Shown: positions 32,865-41,706 of the stretch, in pieces
Numbering within the stretch: position 1 is the first letter of the stretch
How the letters are laid out: each line of letters opens with the position of its first letter
Assembly: GCF_905332535.1 (NCBI RefSeq)
Contig: NZ_CAJOCF010000001.1
Coordinates: forward strand, 186,001 to 250,000
Source: Latilactobacillus fragifolii
GTDB taxonomy: Bacteria; Bacillota; Bacilli; Lactobacillales; Lactobacillaceae
Reading direction: 5' to 3'
Length of the DNA stretch: 64,000 bases
The notes under the pieces: model-generated
Databases searched by the model: none
What the model was told of the DNA's origin: nothing
Seen by the model: only the letters and a program-made list of their open reading frames with translations
Made by a program: the position numbers and the translations under genes

Positions 32865-32894
32865 TTGGAAAAGTCGTTCAAAATTGGATATACT
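32865..32894 (+). promoter_or_regulatory. Probable promoter of cas9
   Basis: TTGGAA and TATACT are 18 bp apart, about 33 bp before the cas9 ATG. The GGGGGAG ribosome site follows. Confidence 0.55.
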
Positions 32895-32926
32895 GACATT
32901 GTATATTATTACTAGGGGGAGTATGT

Positions 32927-35900
32927 ATGAAACGTCCGTATAATATTGGTCTAGATATTGGGACCAATTCAATTGGTTGGGCGATTGTTGATGATCAAAG
33001 TAAGCTAGTCAGTGTTAAAGGAAAGTATGGTTATGGCGTTCGCTTATATGATGAAGGCCAAACTGCTGCTGAGCGCCGTAGTTTTAGAACAACACGGCGG
33101 CGGTTAAAGCGGCGTAAGTGGCGCTTGGGATTATTAAGAGAAATCTTTGAACCCTATATCACGCCGATTGATAGCACTTTTTTCTTACGGCAAAAGCAAT
33201 CAAATTTAAGTCCCAAAGATCAGCGTAAATTATATCCGCAAACGAGTTTATTTAATGATCGTCCGGATGCCGATTTTTATCAGCAATATCCGACAATTTA
33301 CCACTTGCGATATCAGTTGATGACTGAAAAGCGCCAGTTTGATATTCGTGAGATTTATTTAGCGATGCACCATATTGTGAAGTATCGGGGGCACTTCTTG
33401 AACGAAGCGCCGGTTGCCTCATTTAAAAGTAGCGAAATTAATTTAGCAGAGCATTTTGATCGGTTAAATACTATTTTTGCTGACTTATTTAGCGAGTCCG
33501 GCTTTCAATTAAAGACCGATGAATTGGTAGCCATTAAGGATCTTTTAATGGATAATCAACAAAGTGCTAGCAATCGCCAACGCAAAGCACTACCAAAGCT
33601 ATATACGCCAAGTTCGGATAAGTCGACTGAGAAGCAACGGAAGGCCATTGCAACTGAAATATTAAAAGCCATCTTAGGATTAAAAGCGAAGTTTAACGTG
33701 ATTACTGGGATTGAAGCTGAAGATGTTAAAGCATGGACAATGACTTTTAACGCTGAAAACTTTGATGAAGAATTGGCTAAGCTCGAAAGTAGTCTTGATG
33801 ACAATGCTCGGGAAATTATTGGTATTTTGCAGGAACTTTATTCGGGAATCTTACTGGCCGGAATTGTTCCCGAAAACCAATCATTGTCACAAGCGATGAT
33901 CATAAAATATGACGAGCATAAAGAACAGTTAAAAATGTTAAAGAAAGTGCGGGATGATCTAGCAACAGCAGACCAACAAAAACTAAAGAAGGCTTATGAT
34001 CAGTATATCGATGGTCAAGAAAATACGAAGGCCTATTCGAAGGAAGATTTTTATGCCGACGTCACAAAAGCCTTAAAGAATTATTCAGAGCAGCCGCTCG
34101 TATTAGCCATTCAAAAATTGATTGATCTTGATCAATTTATGCCGAAACAACGCACTAAGGACAATGGGGCGATTCCACACCAGTTACATCAACAGGAATT
34201 AGACCGGATTATCGAAAACCAACAGCAATATTATCCATGGTTGGCAGAACTCAATCCAAATCCGAAGCGACAAACCGTTGCTAAGTACAAATTAGATGAA
34301 TTAGTGGCGTTTAGAGTACCATATTACGTTGGGCCCCTTATTACAGCTGAGCAACAACAACAAAGTTCAAAGGCCAAATTTGCATGGATGATTCGTAAGG
34401 CTGAAGGCCGCATTACACCATGGAATTTCGATGATAAAGTGGACCGGCAAGCTTCAGCGAATGAGTTTATTAAGCGCATGACAACTACCGACACTTATTT
34501 ATTGGCCGAAGATGTATTACCAAAGCAAAGCTTAATTTATCAACGGTTTGAAGTATTAAACGAATTAAATGGGCTTAAAATTGATGACCAACCGATTACC
34601 AATGAGCTTAAGCAAGCAATCTTCAATGATTTATTTATGCAACAAAATAGCGTTACGGTCAAAAATGTGCAAGATTATTTAGTTGCGAAGGGGTGGTTTG
34701 CTAGTCGCCCTGAAATCACAGGATTAGCTGATCAAAATAAATTTAATAGTCGTTTGAGCACATATCATGACTTAAAGGCGATTGTTGGCGATACAGTTAA
34801 TAATATTGATAAACAAGCCGATTTAGAAAAATGTATTGAATGGTCAACGATTTTTGAAGACGGCAAAATTTATAGTGCTAAATTGAATGAGATTGCATGG
34901 TTAACAGAACAACAACGGGCGCAACTAGCTACTAAACGCTATCGTGGTTGGGGGCGACTATCAGCTAAATTATTGACCCAAATTGTTAATGCGAATGGTC
35001 AACGTATCATGGATTTACTCTGGGATACAACAGATAACTTCATGCGGATTGTTCACTCGGAGGACTTTGATAAGTTAATTACTGAAGCCAATCAAATGGT
35101 GTTAGCTGAAAATGATGTGCAAGATGTCATCAACGATTTATACACGTCACCACAGAATAAAAAAGCGCTCCGCCAAATTCTGCTTGTAGTAAATGACATT
35201 CAAAAAGCCATGAAAGGCCAAGCACCAGAAAAAATTTTGATTGAATTTGCGCGCGAGGATGAAGTGAATCCGCGTCTTTCAGTTCAACGTAAACGCCAAG
35301 TTGAACAAGTCTACAAAAATATCAGTAACGAATTGCTAAACGATGTTGCTATTAAAAATGAACTTAAGGATTTATCGAATACTGCATTAAGTAATACCCG
35401 TTTATTCTTGTACTTTATGCAAGGGGGGATTGATGTTTACACAGGCGAACCGTTAAACATTGATCGGTTGTCAACTTATGATATTGATCACATCTTGCCA
35501 CAATCATTTGTGAAGGATAATTCCTTAGATAACCGAGTATTAGTATCCGCTAAGATGAACCGTAGCAAGTCAGATCAAGTGCCGTTAGACTTTACTGGGG
35601 TCAAATTAGGAGCAAAAATGCAGGCCCATTGGGAAATGATGCTCAAAGCAGGTTTAATAACTAAGAAGAAATATGATAATTTAATGTTAAATCCTGACCA
35701 TATCAGTAAATATACAATGAATGGTTTTATCAATCGGCAATTAGTGGAAACTCGCCAAGTCATTAAACTAGCAACCAACTTATTAATCGAGCAATATGGT
35801 GAAGATAATATTGAACTGATTGCAGTTAAAAGTGGTCTAACACATCAAATGCGGACAGAATTTGATTTTCCGAAGAACCGTAATTTAAATAACCATCATC

Positions 35901-37033
35901 ATGCATTCGATGCTTATTTAACCGCTTTTGTTGGTTTATATTTGTTAAAACGTTATCCTAAATTAAAACCTTATTTTGTATATGGCGCTTATCAAAAATC
36001 GAGCCAACAAGATAAATGGCGTAACTTTAATTTCTTAAGTGGGCTCAAAAAAGATGAATTGATTGATGAACATACAAAAGAGGTTATCTGGCACAAAGCA
36101 TCCGGACTGGCTTACTTGAATAAAATATATCAATTTAAGAAGATCTTAGTGACCCGCGAAGTGCACGAGAACGCGGGCGCATTATTTAATCAAACGCTCT
36201 ATGCCGCTAAAGAGGATAAAGCCAGTGGTCAAGGCAGCAAGCAACTGATTCCTGCCAAAAAAGATCGCCCAACTGCCCTTTATGGGGGGTACTCAGGTAA
36301 GACCGTTGCTTACATGTGTATTGTACGCATTAAAAATAAAAAAGGTGATTTATATAAAGTATGCGGTGTTGAAACCAGTTGGTTAACGGCGCTTAAACAA
36401 CTAACCGATGAAAATTCCCAAAAGGCCTTCTTAAAACAAAAACTTAAACCGCAATTTACAAAAACAAAGAAGCAAAAGGGAAATATTATTGAAGTTGTAG
36501 AAGAATTCGAAGTCATCGCACCGCACATTTTAATCAATCAGCGTTTCTTCGATAATGGACAAGAATTGACATTAGGCTCGGCAACTTATAAACACAATGA
36601 GCAGGAACTGATTCTCGACAAAACAGCCGTCAAATTGTTAAATGGTGAATTGCCATTAGCGCAGTCTGAAGAACTTGCCGAAAAAGTTTATGATGAGATT
36701 TTAGATCAAGTGATGCATTACTTCCCGCTATATGATACAAATCAATTCAGAGCTAAATTATTAGCGGGTAAAACGGCCTTCATGAAGTTGCCATGGAAGA
36801 GTCAGTGGGATGGCAATAAGATGGTACAGGTTGGTCAGCAAGCCATCTTAGACAGAATGTTAATTGGGTTGCATGCAAATGCAGCAATGAGTGATCTTAA
36901 AGTACTGAAAATAACCACTCCATTTGGAATGCTACAGCAACCCTCAGGAGTTACGCTATCACCCGATACCCAAATTATTTATCAATCTCCAACTGGTTTA
37001 TTCGAACGACGTGTAGCTTTAAAGGATTTATAA
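32927..37033 (+). CDS. cas9: Type II-A CRISPR effector nuclease Cas9
   Basis: Cas9 is the RNA-guided DNA endonuclease. RuvC-I has Asp10 in IGLDIGTNSIGWA. The Arg-rich bridge helix is near residues 50-75. RuvC-II has Glu773 (ILIEFARE). HNH has His855 in YDIDHILPQSF with Asn869 and Asn878. RuvC-III has His992 and Asp995 (HHHAFDAYLTA). Both nuclease sites are therefore intact. The 1368 aa match the length of SpCas9. The C-terminal segment that aligns with the SpCas9 PAM-reading Arg1333-Lys-Arg1335 has Leu1336-Gln-Gln1338, so an NGG PAM is not expected. The gene lies between its own promoter and a terminator, upstream of the tracrRNA, cas1, cas2, csn2 and the array. Confidence 0.98.
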   Translation: MKRPYNIGLDIGTNSIGWAIVDDQSKLVSVKGKYGYGVRLYDEGQTAAERRSFRTTRRRLKRRKWRLGLLREIFEPYITPIDSTFFLRQKQSNLSPKDQRKLYPQTSLFNDRPDADFYQQYPTIYHLRYQLMTEKRQFDIREIYLAMHHIVKYRGHFLNEAPVASFKSSEINLAEHFDRLNTIFADLFSESGFQLKTDELVAIKDLLMDNQQSASNRQRKALPKLYTPSSDKSTEKQRKAIATEILKAILGLKAKFNVITGIEAEDVKAWTMTFNAENFDEELAKLESSLDDNAREIIGILQELYSGILLAGIVPENQSLSQAMIIKYDEHKEQLKMLKKVRDDLATADQQKLKKAYDQYIDGQENTKAYSKEDFYADVTKALKNYSEQPLVLAIQKLIDLDQFMPKQRTKDNGAIPHQLHQQELDRIIENQQQYYPWLAELNPNPKRQTVAKYKLDELVAFRVPYYVGPLITAEQQQQSSKAKFAWMIRKAEGRITPWNFDDKVDRQASANEFIKRMTTTDTYLLAEDVLPKQSLIYQRFEVLNELNGLKIDDQPITNELKQAIFNDLFMQQNSVTVKNVQDYLVAKGWFASRPEITGLADQNKFNSRLSTYHDLKAIVGDTVNNIDKQADLEKCIEWSTIFEDGKIYSAKLNEIAWLTEQQRAQLATKRYRGWGRLSAKLLTQIVNANGQRIMDLLWDTTDNFMRIVHSEDFDKLITEANQMVLAENDVQDVINDLYTSPQNKKALRQILLVVNDIQKAMKGQAPEKILIEFAREDEVNPRLSVQRKRQVEQVYKNISNELLNDVAIKNELKDLSNTALSNTRLFLYFMQGGIDVYTGEPLNIDRLSTYDIDHILPQSFVKDNSLDNRVLVSAKMNRSKSDQVPLDFTGVKLGAKMQAHWEMMLKAGLITKKKYDNLMLNPDHISKYTMNGFINRQLVETRQVIKLATNLLIEQYGEDNIELIAVKSGLTHQMRTEFDFPKNRNLNNHHHAFDAYLTAFVGLYLLKRYPKLKPYFVYGAYQKSSQQDKWRNFNFLSGLKKDELIDEHTKEVIWHKASGLAYLNKIYQFKKILVTREVHENAGALFNQTLYAAKEDKASGQGSKQLIPAKKDRPTALYGGYSGKTVAYMCIVRIKNKKGDLYKVCGVETSWLTALKQLTDENSQKAFLKQKLKPQFTKTKKQKGNIIEVVEEFEVIAPHILINQRFFDNGQELTLGSATYKHNEQELILDKTAVKLLNGELPLAQSEELAEKVYDEILDQVMHYFPLYDTNQFRAKLLAGKTAFMKLPWKSQWDGNKMVQVGQQAILDRMLIGLHANAAMSDLKVLKITTPFGMLQQPSGVTLSPDTQIIYQSPTGLFERRVALKDL

Positions 37034-37038
37034 ACAAA

Positions 37039-37079
37039 TAAAGCTAGCCTGTCATTAGTGTAATGATGGGCTAGCTTTT
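37039..37079 (+). terminator. Terminator of cas9
   Basis: AAAGCTAGCC with GGCTAGCTTT and an inner TCATT/AATGA stem is followed by a T tract. It implies that cas1-cas2-csn2 have a separate promoter or rely on readthrough. Confidence 0.88.
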
Positions 37080-37094
37080 TGAGTTTAAAGGCAT

Positions 37095-37208
37095 AAAAAA
37101 AGGCCTCATAAGAGGCTCAGAATAGAAAACTTGGTCCAAAGACCTTGTTTGATTTTAACACAGAGTATCAAATCAATGAGTATTTCGATTGAGTGTATCA
37201 AGCTCAAC
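37095..37208 (-). ncRNA. tracrRNA
   Basis: On the plus strand, 37163-37183 is identical over 21 nt to the middle of the CRISPR repeat. The - strand transcript therefore carries the anti-repeat, which can pair with the repeat, including a TAAAAT segment opposite the repeat's GTTTTA. Downstream on the - strand lie a hairpin (AAGGTCTTTGGACCAAG) and a terminator (AGCCTC/GAGGCC then seven T). A -10/-35 promoter on the same strand places the start near 37208, for an RNA of about 114 nt. It pairs with pre-crRNA for RNase III processing and loads Cas9. The exact ends are estimates. Confidence 0.88.
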
Positions 37209-37214
37209 AAAAGC

Positions 37215-37243
37215 ATTATAGCATATCATTATTTTGAAAACAA
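37215..37243 (-). promoter_or_regulatory. tracrRNA promoter
   Basis: Read on the - strand, TTGTTT and TATAAT are 17 bp apart, with the extended TGC before the -10. It points away from cas1. Confidence 0.75.
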
Positions 37244-37264
37244 GGATGTAGGGGGAATTTTTTT

Positions 37265-38170
37265 ATGAGTTGGCGAACAGTTGTGATTTCACAACATGCA
37301 AAAGTTTCTTATTCAGGACGAAAAATTGTCGTCCAAACCAAAGATGCAACGCATCAAGTACCGATTGATGATATTCAGATTTTGTTAGTTGCGACAACGC
37401 AGGCGGTGCTAACCGCAACAGCGATTACTGAATTAAGTGAAGCTGGTGCTAAAATTATTTTTACGGGCAAAGATGGTAATCCAACTTGTGAGACAATTGC
37501 GGATTATCCAGGAAATCGTAGTCTTGCATCGATTCAACAACAAGTTGAATGGGAAACAGAGTTGAAAGAAAGGTTATGGCATGCGATTATTCAAGCCAAA
37601 ATCGCGATGCAGATTCAATGTGCCCAACTGCTAGGAAAGGCTGTTGAACCGCTCATAACCGAAGCTGATGCCATGGTGTTTGCTGATCGAACAAATCGGG
37701 AAGCCGTTATTGCACGAAAATACTTTCAGTTAGTTTTTGATAAAGACTTCGTGCGAACGGATTACAGTCCCATTAATGCTGCCCTTAATTATGGTTATAG
37801 TTTGTTGCTATCAGCCGTTAACCGCGAAATTGTTTGTAATGGTTATTTAACACAATTCGGCATCCATCATCATAATAGTGGCAGCGATTTTAATTTAGGC
37901 TCTGATTTAATGGAACCCTTTCGACCAGTAATTGATTATTGGGTTGCACATCAGACCTTTAATGAATTAACGCCCGATATTAAATTCGGTTTAGTGGAAT
38001 TATTGAATCTTGAATTAGAATACAACGGACAGACAACGATTCTGAGAAATGCGCTTACTAAACATGTGCAGAATTGTTTGAAATTTATGACAATGCCGAA
38101 AGAAACGTTTGAAGTAAAGGTGGTAATGACTCATGAGGTACCGAATAATGCGCTTATTAGTCATGTTTGA
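37265..38170 (+). CDS. cas1: CRISPR integrase Cas1 (type II)
   Basis: Cas1 is the catalytic subunit of the Cas1-Cas2 spacer integrase. Metal-binding residues are visible as Glu146 in NREAVIARKYF, the His of FGIHHHN (201-203) and Glu217 in SDLMEPFRPVID. 301 aa is typical of II-A. AGGGGG precedes the ATG. Its end overlaps the start of cas2 by 38 bp in another frame. Confidence 0.97.
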   Translation: MSWRTVVISQHAKVSYSGRKIVVQTKDATHQVPIDDIQILLVATTQAVLTATAITELSEAGAKIIFTGKDGNPTCETIADYPGNRSLASIQQQVEWETELKERLWHAIIQAKIAMQIQCAQLLGKAVEPLITEADAMVFADRTNREAVIARKYFQLVFDKDFVRTDYSPINAALNYGYSLLLSAVNREIVCNGYLTQFGIHHHNSGSDFNLGSDLMEPFRPVIDYWVAHQTFNELTPDIKFGLVELLNLELEYNGQTTILRNALTKHVQNCLKFMTMPKETFEVKVVMTHEVPNNALISHV

Positions 38171-38453
38171 TTTACCAGTCGAAACGAGCGCAGACCGTAA
38201 AGCGTATCGTCATTTTAGAAAAGCGTTACTCAATGAAGGTTTTTTAATGATTCAATACTCTGTTTATGTCCGAGTTTGTGTTAGCAAACAATCAGCACAG
38301 TTTATCGAAAATCGCATTGCTAGTTTTACACCGCCAGCTGGGTTGGTGCAGACATTGATGGTTACTGAGCAACAATATAATAAAATGCATTTCTTAGTGG
38401 GCGAATCGAGTGATGATGTCCGTAATTCTGCCGAAAGGACGTTAATTTTATGA
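38133..38453 (+). CDS. cas2: CRISPR-associated Cas2
   Basis: Cas2 is the structural dimer that bridges two Cas1 dimers during spacer acquisition. It is a ferredoxin-like protein of 106 aa with MRLLVMFDLPVET near the N-terminus, containing the conserved Asp after beta strand 1. The ATG at 38133 is supported by AAAGGTGG 10 nt upstream; an alternative ATG lies at 38148. Its stop overlaps the csn2 start (ATGA). Confidence 0.95.
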   Translation: MRYRIMRLLVMFDLPVETSADRKAYRHFRKALLNEGFLMIQYSVYVRVCVSKQSAQFIENRIASFTPPAGLVQTLMVTEQQYNKMHFLVGESSDDVRNSAERTLIL

Positions 38454-39121
38454 ACATTACTTTTTATCCATACCAATCTTTTAAAGTTCAGAATAAGACC
38501 ATAACGGTTTGTAGTACAAGTCATCCAGAGGTGTATACCAAGCTGATTGCTGGGATGTCCGGGGTACAAGAGACCGTTCAATTTAGCAATGATCAATACG
38601 AACTAATGGATTATTCGAAAGCTGTCATTTGGGGTGGCGATGTGGCAGCAATTAATTTGAATCGTCTATTTCAGAATCGATTGATTAAAAAAATGGCCGC
38701 CGATTTAACGGATCAACATCGGCAAAAGTTAGCTCAACTAGATAGTGAAATTCGTTCGACAATTTTAGATGCCGCCTTTATGTATGAACTTACTCTTGAT
38801 ATTGACCAGCAATGGGATCTTCAAAGAATGATTAAGTTCTATAATTTACAATTTTCGACTGTCGTCCAACATGACCCATATGGTATAATTGAAAGTATAG
38901 TACAGACAGCAGTTGAGTTAAATGAAACAAAAATTATCACGTTGATCAACGTTTCGCACTATCTCAGTATCAACCAGTTTAATGAATTGGTGAGGTTGGT
39001 GGCGACATTGAATGTGAAACTCTTTCTCATCGAATTTTCAGAAGAGGCTAAATTTGAACAGTACCAGAAATGTTGTTATTATCACATCGATAATGATTAT
39101 GTTGAATGGCGCTATGAATAG
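38450..39121 (+). CDS. csn2: Type II-A adaptation protein Csn2
   Basis: Csn2 forms a tetrameric ring that slides on DNA ends and is required for spacer acquisition in type II-A systems. The 223-aa sequence has the N-terminal strand pattern of Csn2 (MNITFYPYQSFKVQNKTITV) and the alpha-helical middle of the short Csn2 family. Its presence fixes the subtype as II-A. It ends only 26 bp before the first repeat, so the array leader is very short or lies within csn2. Confidence 0.93.
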   Translation: MNITFYPYQSFKVQNKTITVCSTSHPEVYTKLIAGMSGVQETVQFSNDQYELMDYSKAVIWGGDVAAINLNRLFQNRLIKKMAADLTDQHRQKLAQLDSEIRSTILDAAFMYELTLDIDQQWDLQRMIKFYNLQFSTVVQHDPYGIIESIVQTAVELNETKIITLINVSHYLSINQFNELVRLVATLNVKLFLIEFSEEAKFEQYQKCCYYHIDNDYVEWRYE

Positions 39122-39147
39122 AATGAGATTCTGATGAAAAAACGACG

Positions 39148-41560
39148 GTTTTAGAAGAGTATCAAATCAATGAGTAGTTCAACTCTATCTCCGTTACGAA
39201 CGGCTCAACCACAGTTTTAGAAGAGTATCAAATCAATGAGTAGTTCAACCAGTTACAACTAGCCCAAAAGGCCCCATACGTTTTAGAAGAGTATCAAATC
39301 AATGAGTAGTTCAACCGAGTATAGCGAAAAAATGAAGGCACTCTAGTTTTAGAAGAGTATCAAATCAATGAGTAGTTCAACGCAAGTGCAAGTCTTGCTG
39401 GCTGATTTGCAGTTTTAGAAGAGTATCAAATCAATGAGTAGTTCAACTTGAGTGACATTAGGAGCGATACGAACTGGGTTTTAGAAGAGTATCAAATCAA
39501 TGAGTAGTTCAACTTTGAAATCTCGATGTCGGCTATACTTCATGTTTTAGAAGAGTATCAAATCAATGAGTAGTTCAACTTTCTGTTTCCGGCAAAATTC
39601 CTCTTTCAGGTTTTAGAAGAGTATCAAATCAATGAGTAGTTCAACGTTAATCTGTCTGCATAATCAATGTCGCCTGTTTTAGAAGAGTATCAAATCAATG
39701 AGTAGTTCAACTGTCAGTCACACCGCTATTTTTGTTAACTGGTTTTAGAAGAGTATCAAATCAATGAGTAGTTCAACTCTTACATTAAGAATTATACGTT
39801 AACGCGCGTTTTAGAAGAGTATCAAATCAATGAGTAGTTCAACTTCGATTGCTTGCATATTAATCACCTCACAGTTTTAGAAGAGTATCAAATCAATGAG
39901 TAGTTCAACCCACCTTCATCAATCCAATCATTAATTTTTGTTTTAGAAGAGTATCAAATCAATGAGTAGTTCAACACCCGCTGAAATTGATGAGATGATT
40001 GAATAGTTTTAGAAGAGTATCAAATCAATGAGTAGTTCAACTATCAAAAGTGGTTAAAGATTTCACGTTAGGTTTTAGAAGAGTATCAAATCAATGAGTA
40101 GTTCAACGATGGGAATTGAAAGCGAAACGGCGCGGTTGTTTTAGAAGAGTATCAAATCAATGAGTAGTTCAACCTCACATGGTTGATGCGTACAGAGATT
40201 TATGTTTTAGAAGAGTATCAAATCAATGAGTAGTTCAACTCATTTGTTGCATCAATCTTCATGCTATGGGTTTTAGAAGAGTATCAAATCAATGAGTAGT
40301 TCAACTTTTGCAAAAAAATCAAAACAAGAGTTGCAGTTTTAGAAGAGTATCAAATCAATGAGTAGTTCAACAAACAGGGCAATCCAGTTGAATTACGGCT
40401 AAGTTTTAGAAGAGTATCAAATCAATGAGTAGTTCAACTGTCTAAGCTGGATGTAATCAATGATGACAGTTTTAGAAGAGTATCAAATCAATGAGTAGTT
40501 CAACAATACGATTGATCTAACTCGCCGTGTTGATGTTTTAGAAGAGTATCAAATCAATGAGTAGTTCAACTTTTTAGATTATATTTATAGTCAAACGGGA
40601 GTTTTAGAAGAGTATCAAATCAATGAGTAGTTCAACGATTCATCTTTAAAAAATGTTGTAAATGTAGTTTTAGAAGAGTATCAAATCAATGAGTAGTTCA
40701 ACTGTGTGATTGAATTGTACTTTGCCGTCACGGTTTTAGAAGAGTATCAAATCAATGAGTAGTTCAACGGGACGTAACGTTGTTGTTCGACAACTATAGT
40801 TTTAGAAGAGTATCAAATCAATGAGTAGTTCAACATCCCTGCTGACGCTAATCATGATTGGTTCGTTTTAGAAGAGTATCAAATCAATGAGTAGTTCAAC
40901 CGGTCTCAACGAGAAGTTAGACGCTATCGAGTTTTAGAAGAGTATCAAATCAATGAGTAGTTCAACCTAAGAACTTAAGCCCAGAATTACAAATGTGTTT
41001 TAGAAGAGTATCAAATCAATGAGTAGTTCAACTTTCTCCTTTCCATTTGAGCTTTGGTTTTGGTTTTAGAAGAGTATCAAATCAATGAGTAGTTCAACTA
41101 TGCGCCAATTGAAGAACAAAACTTTCTAGTTTTAGAAGAGTATCAAATCAATGAGTAGTTCAACTGAATGTAATTGATTAAATCTGAATCATAAGTTTTA
41201 GAAGAGTATCAAATCAATGAGTAGTTCAACGGGACGTAACGTTGTCGTTCGTCAACTATAGTTTTAGAAGAGTATCAAATCAATGAGTAGTTCAACAATT
41301 GTGCCCCCAGTGCTAGGACAATCATTGTTTTAGAAGAGTATCAAATCAATGAGTAGTTCAACTCTAGCACTGTTTGTTCTGCCTTGTGTTCGGTTTTAGA
41401 AGAGTATCAAATCAATGAGTAGTTCAACGCGCTAATCGCGGCAACGATTAACGCACAAGTTTTAGAAGAGTATCAAATCAATGAGTAGTTCAACATGCAA
41501 GTCGATATACGCATACTGGCATGAGTTTTAGAAGAGTATCAAATCAATGAGTAATTTTAA
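39148..41560 (+). CRISPR. Type II-A CRISPR array, 37 repeats and 36 spacers
   Basis: The 36-nt repeat begins GTTTTAGAAGAGTATC and ends AATGAGTAGTTCAAC. I counted 37 copies with 36 spacers: all spacers are 30 nt except the 19th (31 nt, 40372-40402). The last repeat (41525-41560) is degenerate at its 3' end (GAGTAATTTTAA), marking the leader-distal end. The orientation, with crRNA made of a spacer followed by GUUUUAGA, gives transcription on the + strand from the csn2 side. Spacers 25 (40769-40798) and 32 (41231-41260) differ at only two positions. Several spacers read like phage gene starts on the reverse strand. Confidence 0.99.
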
Positions 41561-41586
41561 TCGATTTTCCATGGAAATCGGTTTAT

Positions 41587-41616
41587 AAAGATCACGGCAA
41601 TCGCGTGGTCTTTTTT
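41587..41616 (+). terminator. Terminator after the CRISPR array
   Basis: GATCACG pairs with CGTGGTC (one G-U) and six T residues follow. A second small hairpin (CGATTT/AAATCG) lies just before it. Confidence 0.8.
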
Positions 41617-41619
41617 CGT

Positions 41620-41687
41620 GCATTCTAGCATTGAAAACAGTTCTCAATTAGCATAGAATTAAGAGCGTATAATAATTGCTAGAATGC
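41620..41687 (+). promoter_or_regulatory. suf promoter flanked by an 11-bp perfect inverted repeat
   Basis: GCATTCTAGCA (41620-41630) and its exact complement TGCTAGAATGC (41677-41687) enclose TTGAAA and TAGAAT 17 bp apart (41631-41659) and a second -10-like TATAAT at 41668. The arrangement suggests an operator pair or a structured 5' end for the suf operon. No regulator is identified. Confidence 0.55.
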
Positions 41688-41706
41688 GATTCTTGGAGGG
41701 TCATCT

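Noticed and set aside
37163-37183. Stretch identical to the CRISPR repeat between cas9 and cas1, read as a stray repeat or a + strand tracrRNA
   Set aside because: The promoter, downstream hairpin and terminator are all on the - strand, so it is the anti-repeat of a - strand tracrRNA.
39148-41560. Possible self-targeting spacers against this window
   Set aside because: By eye no spacer matched another part of the window apart from the array itself. A genome-wide search was not possible.
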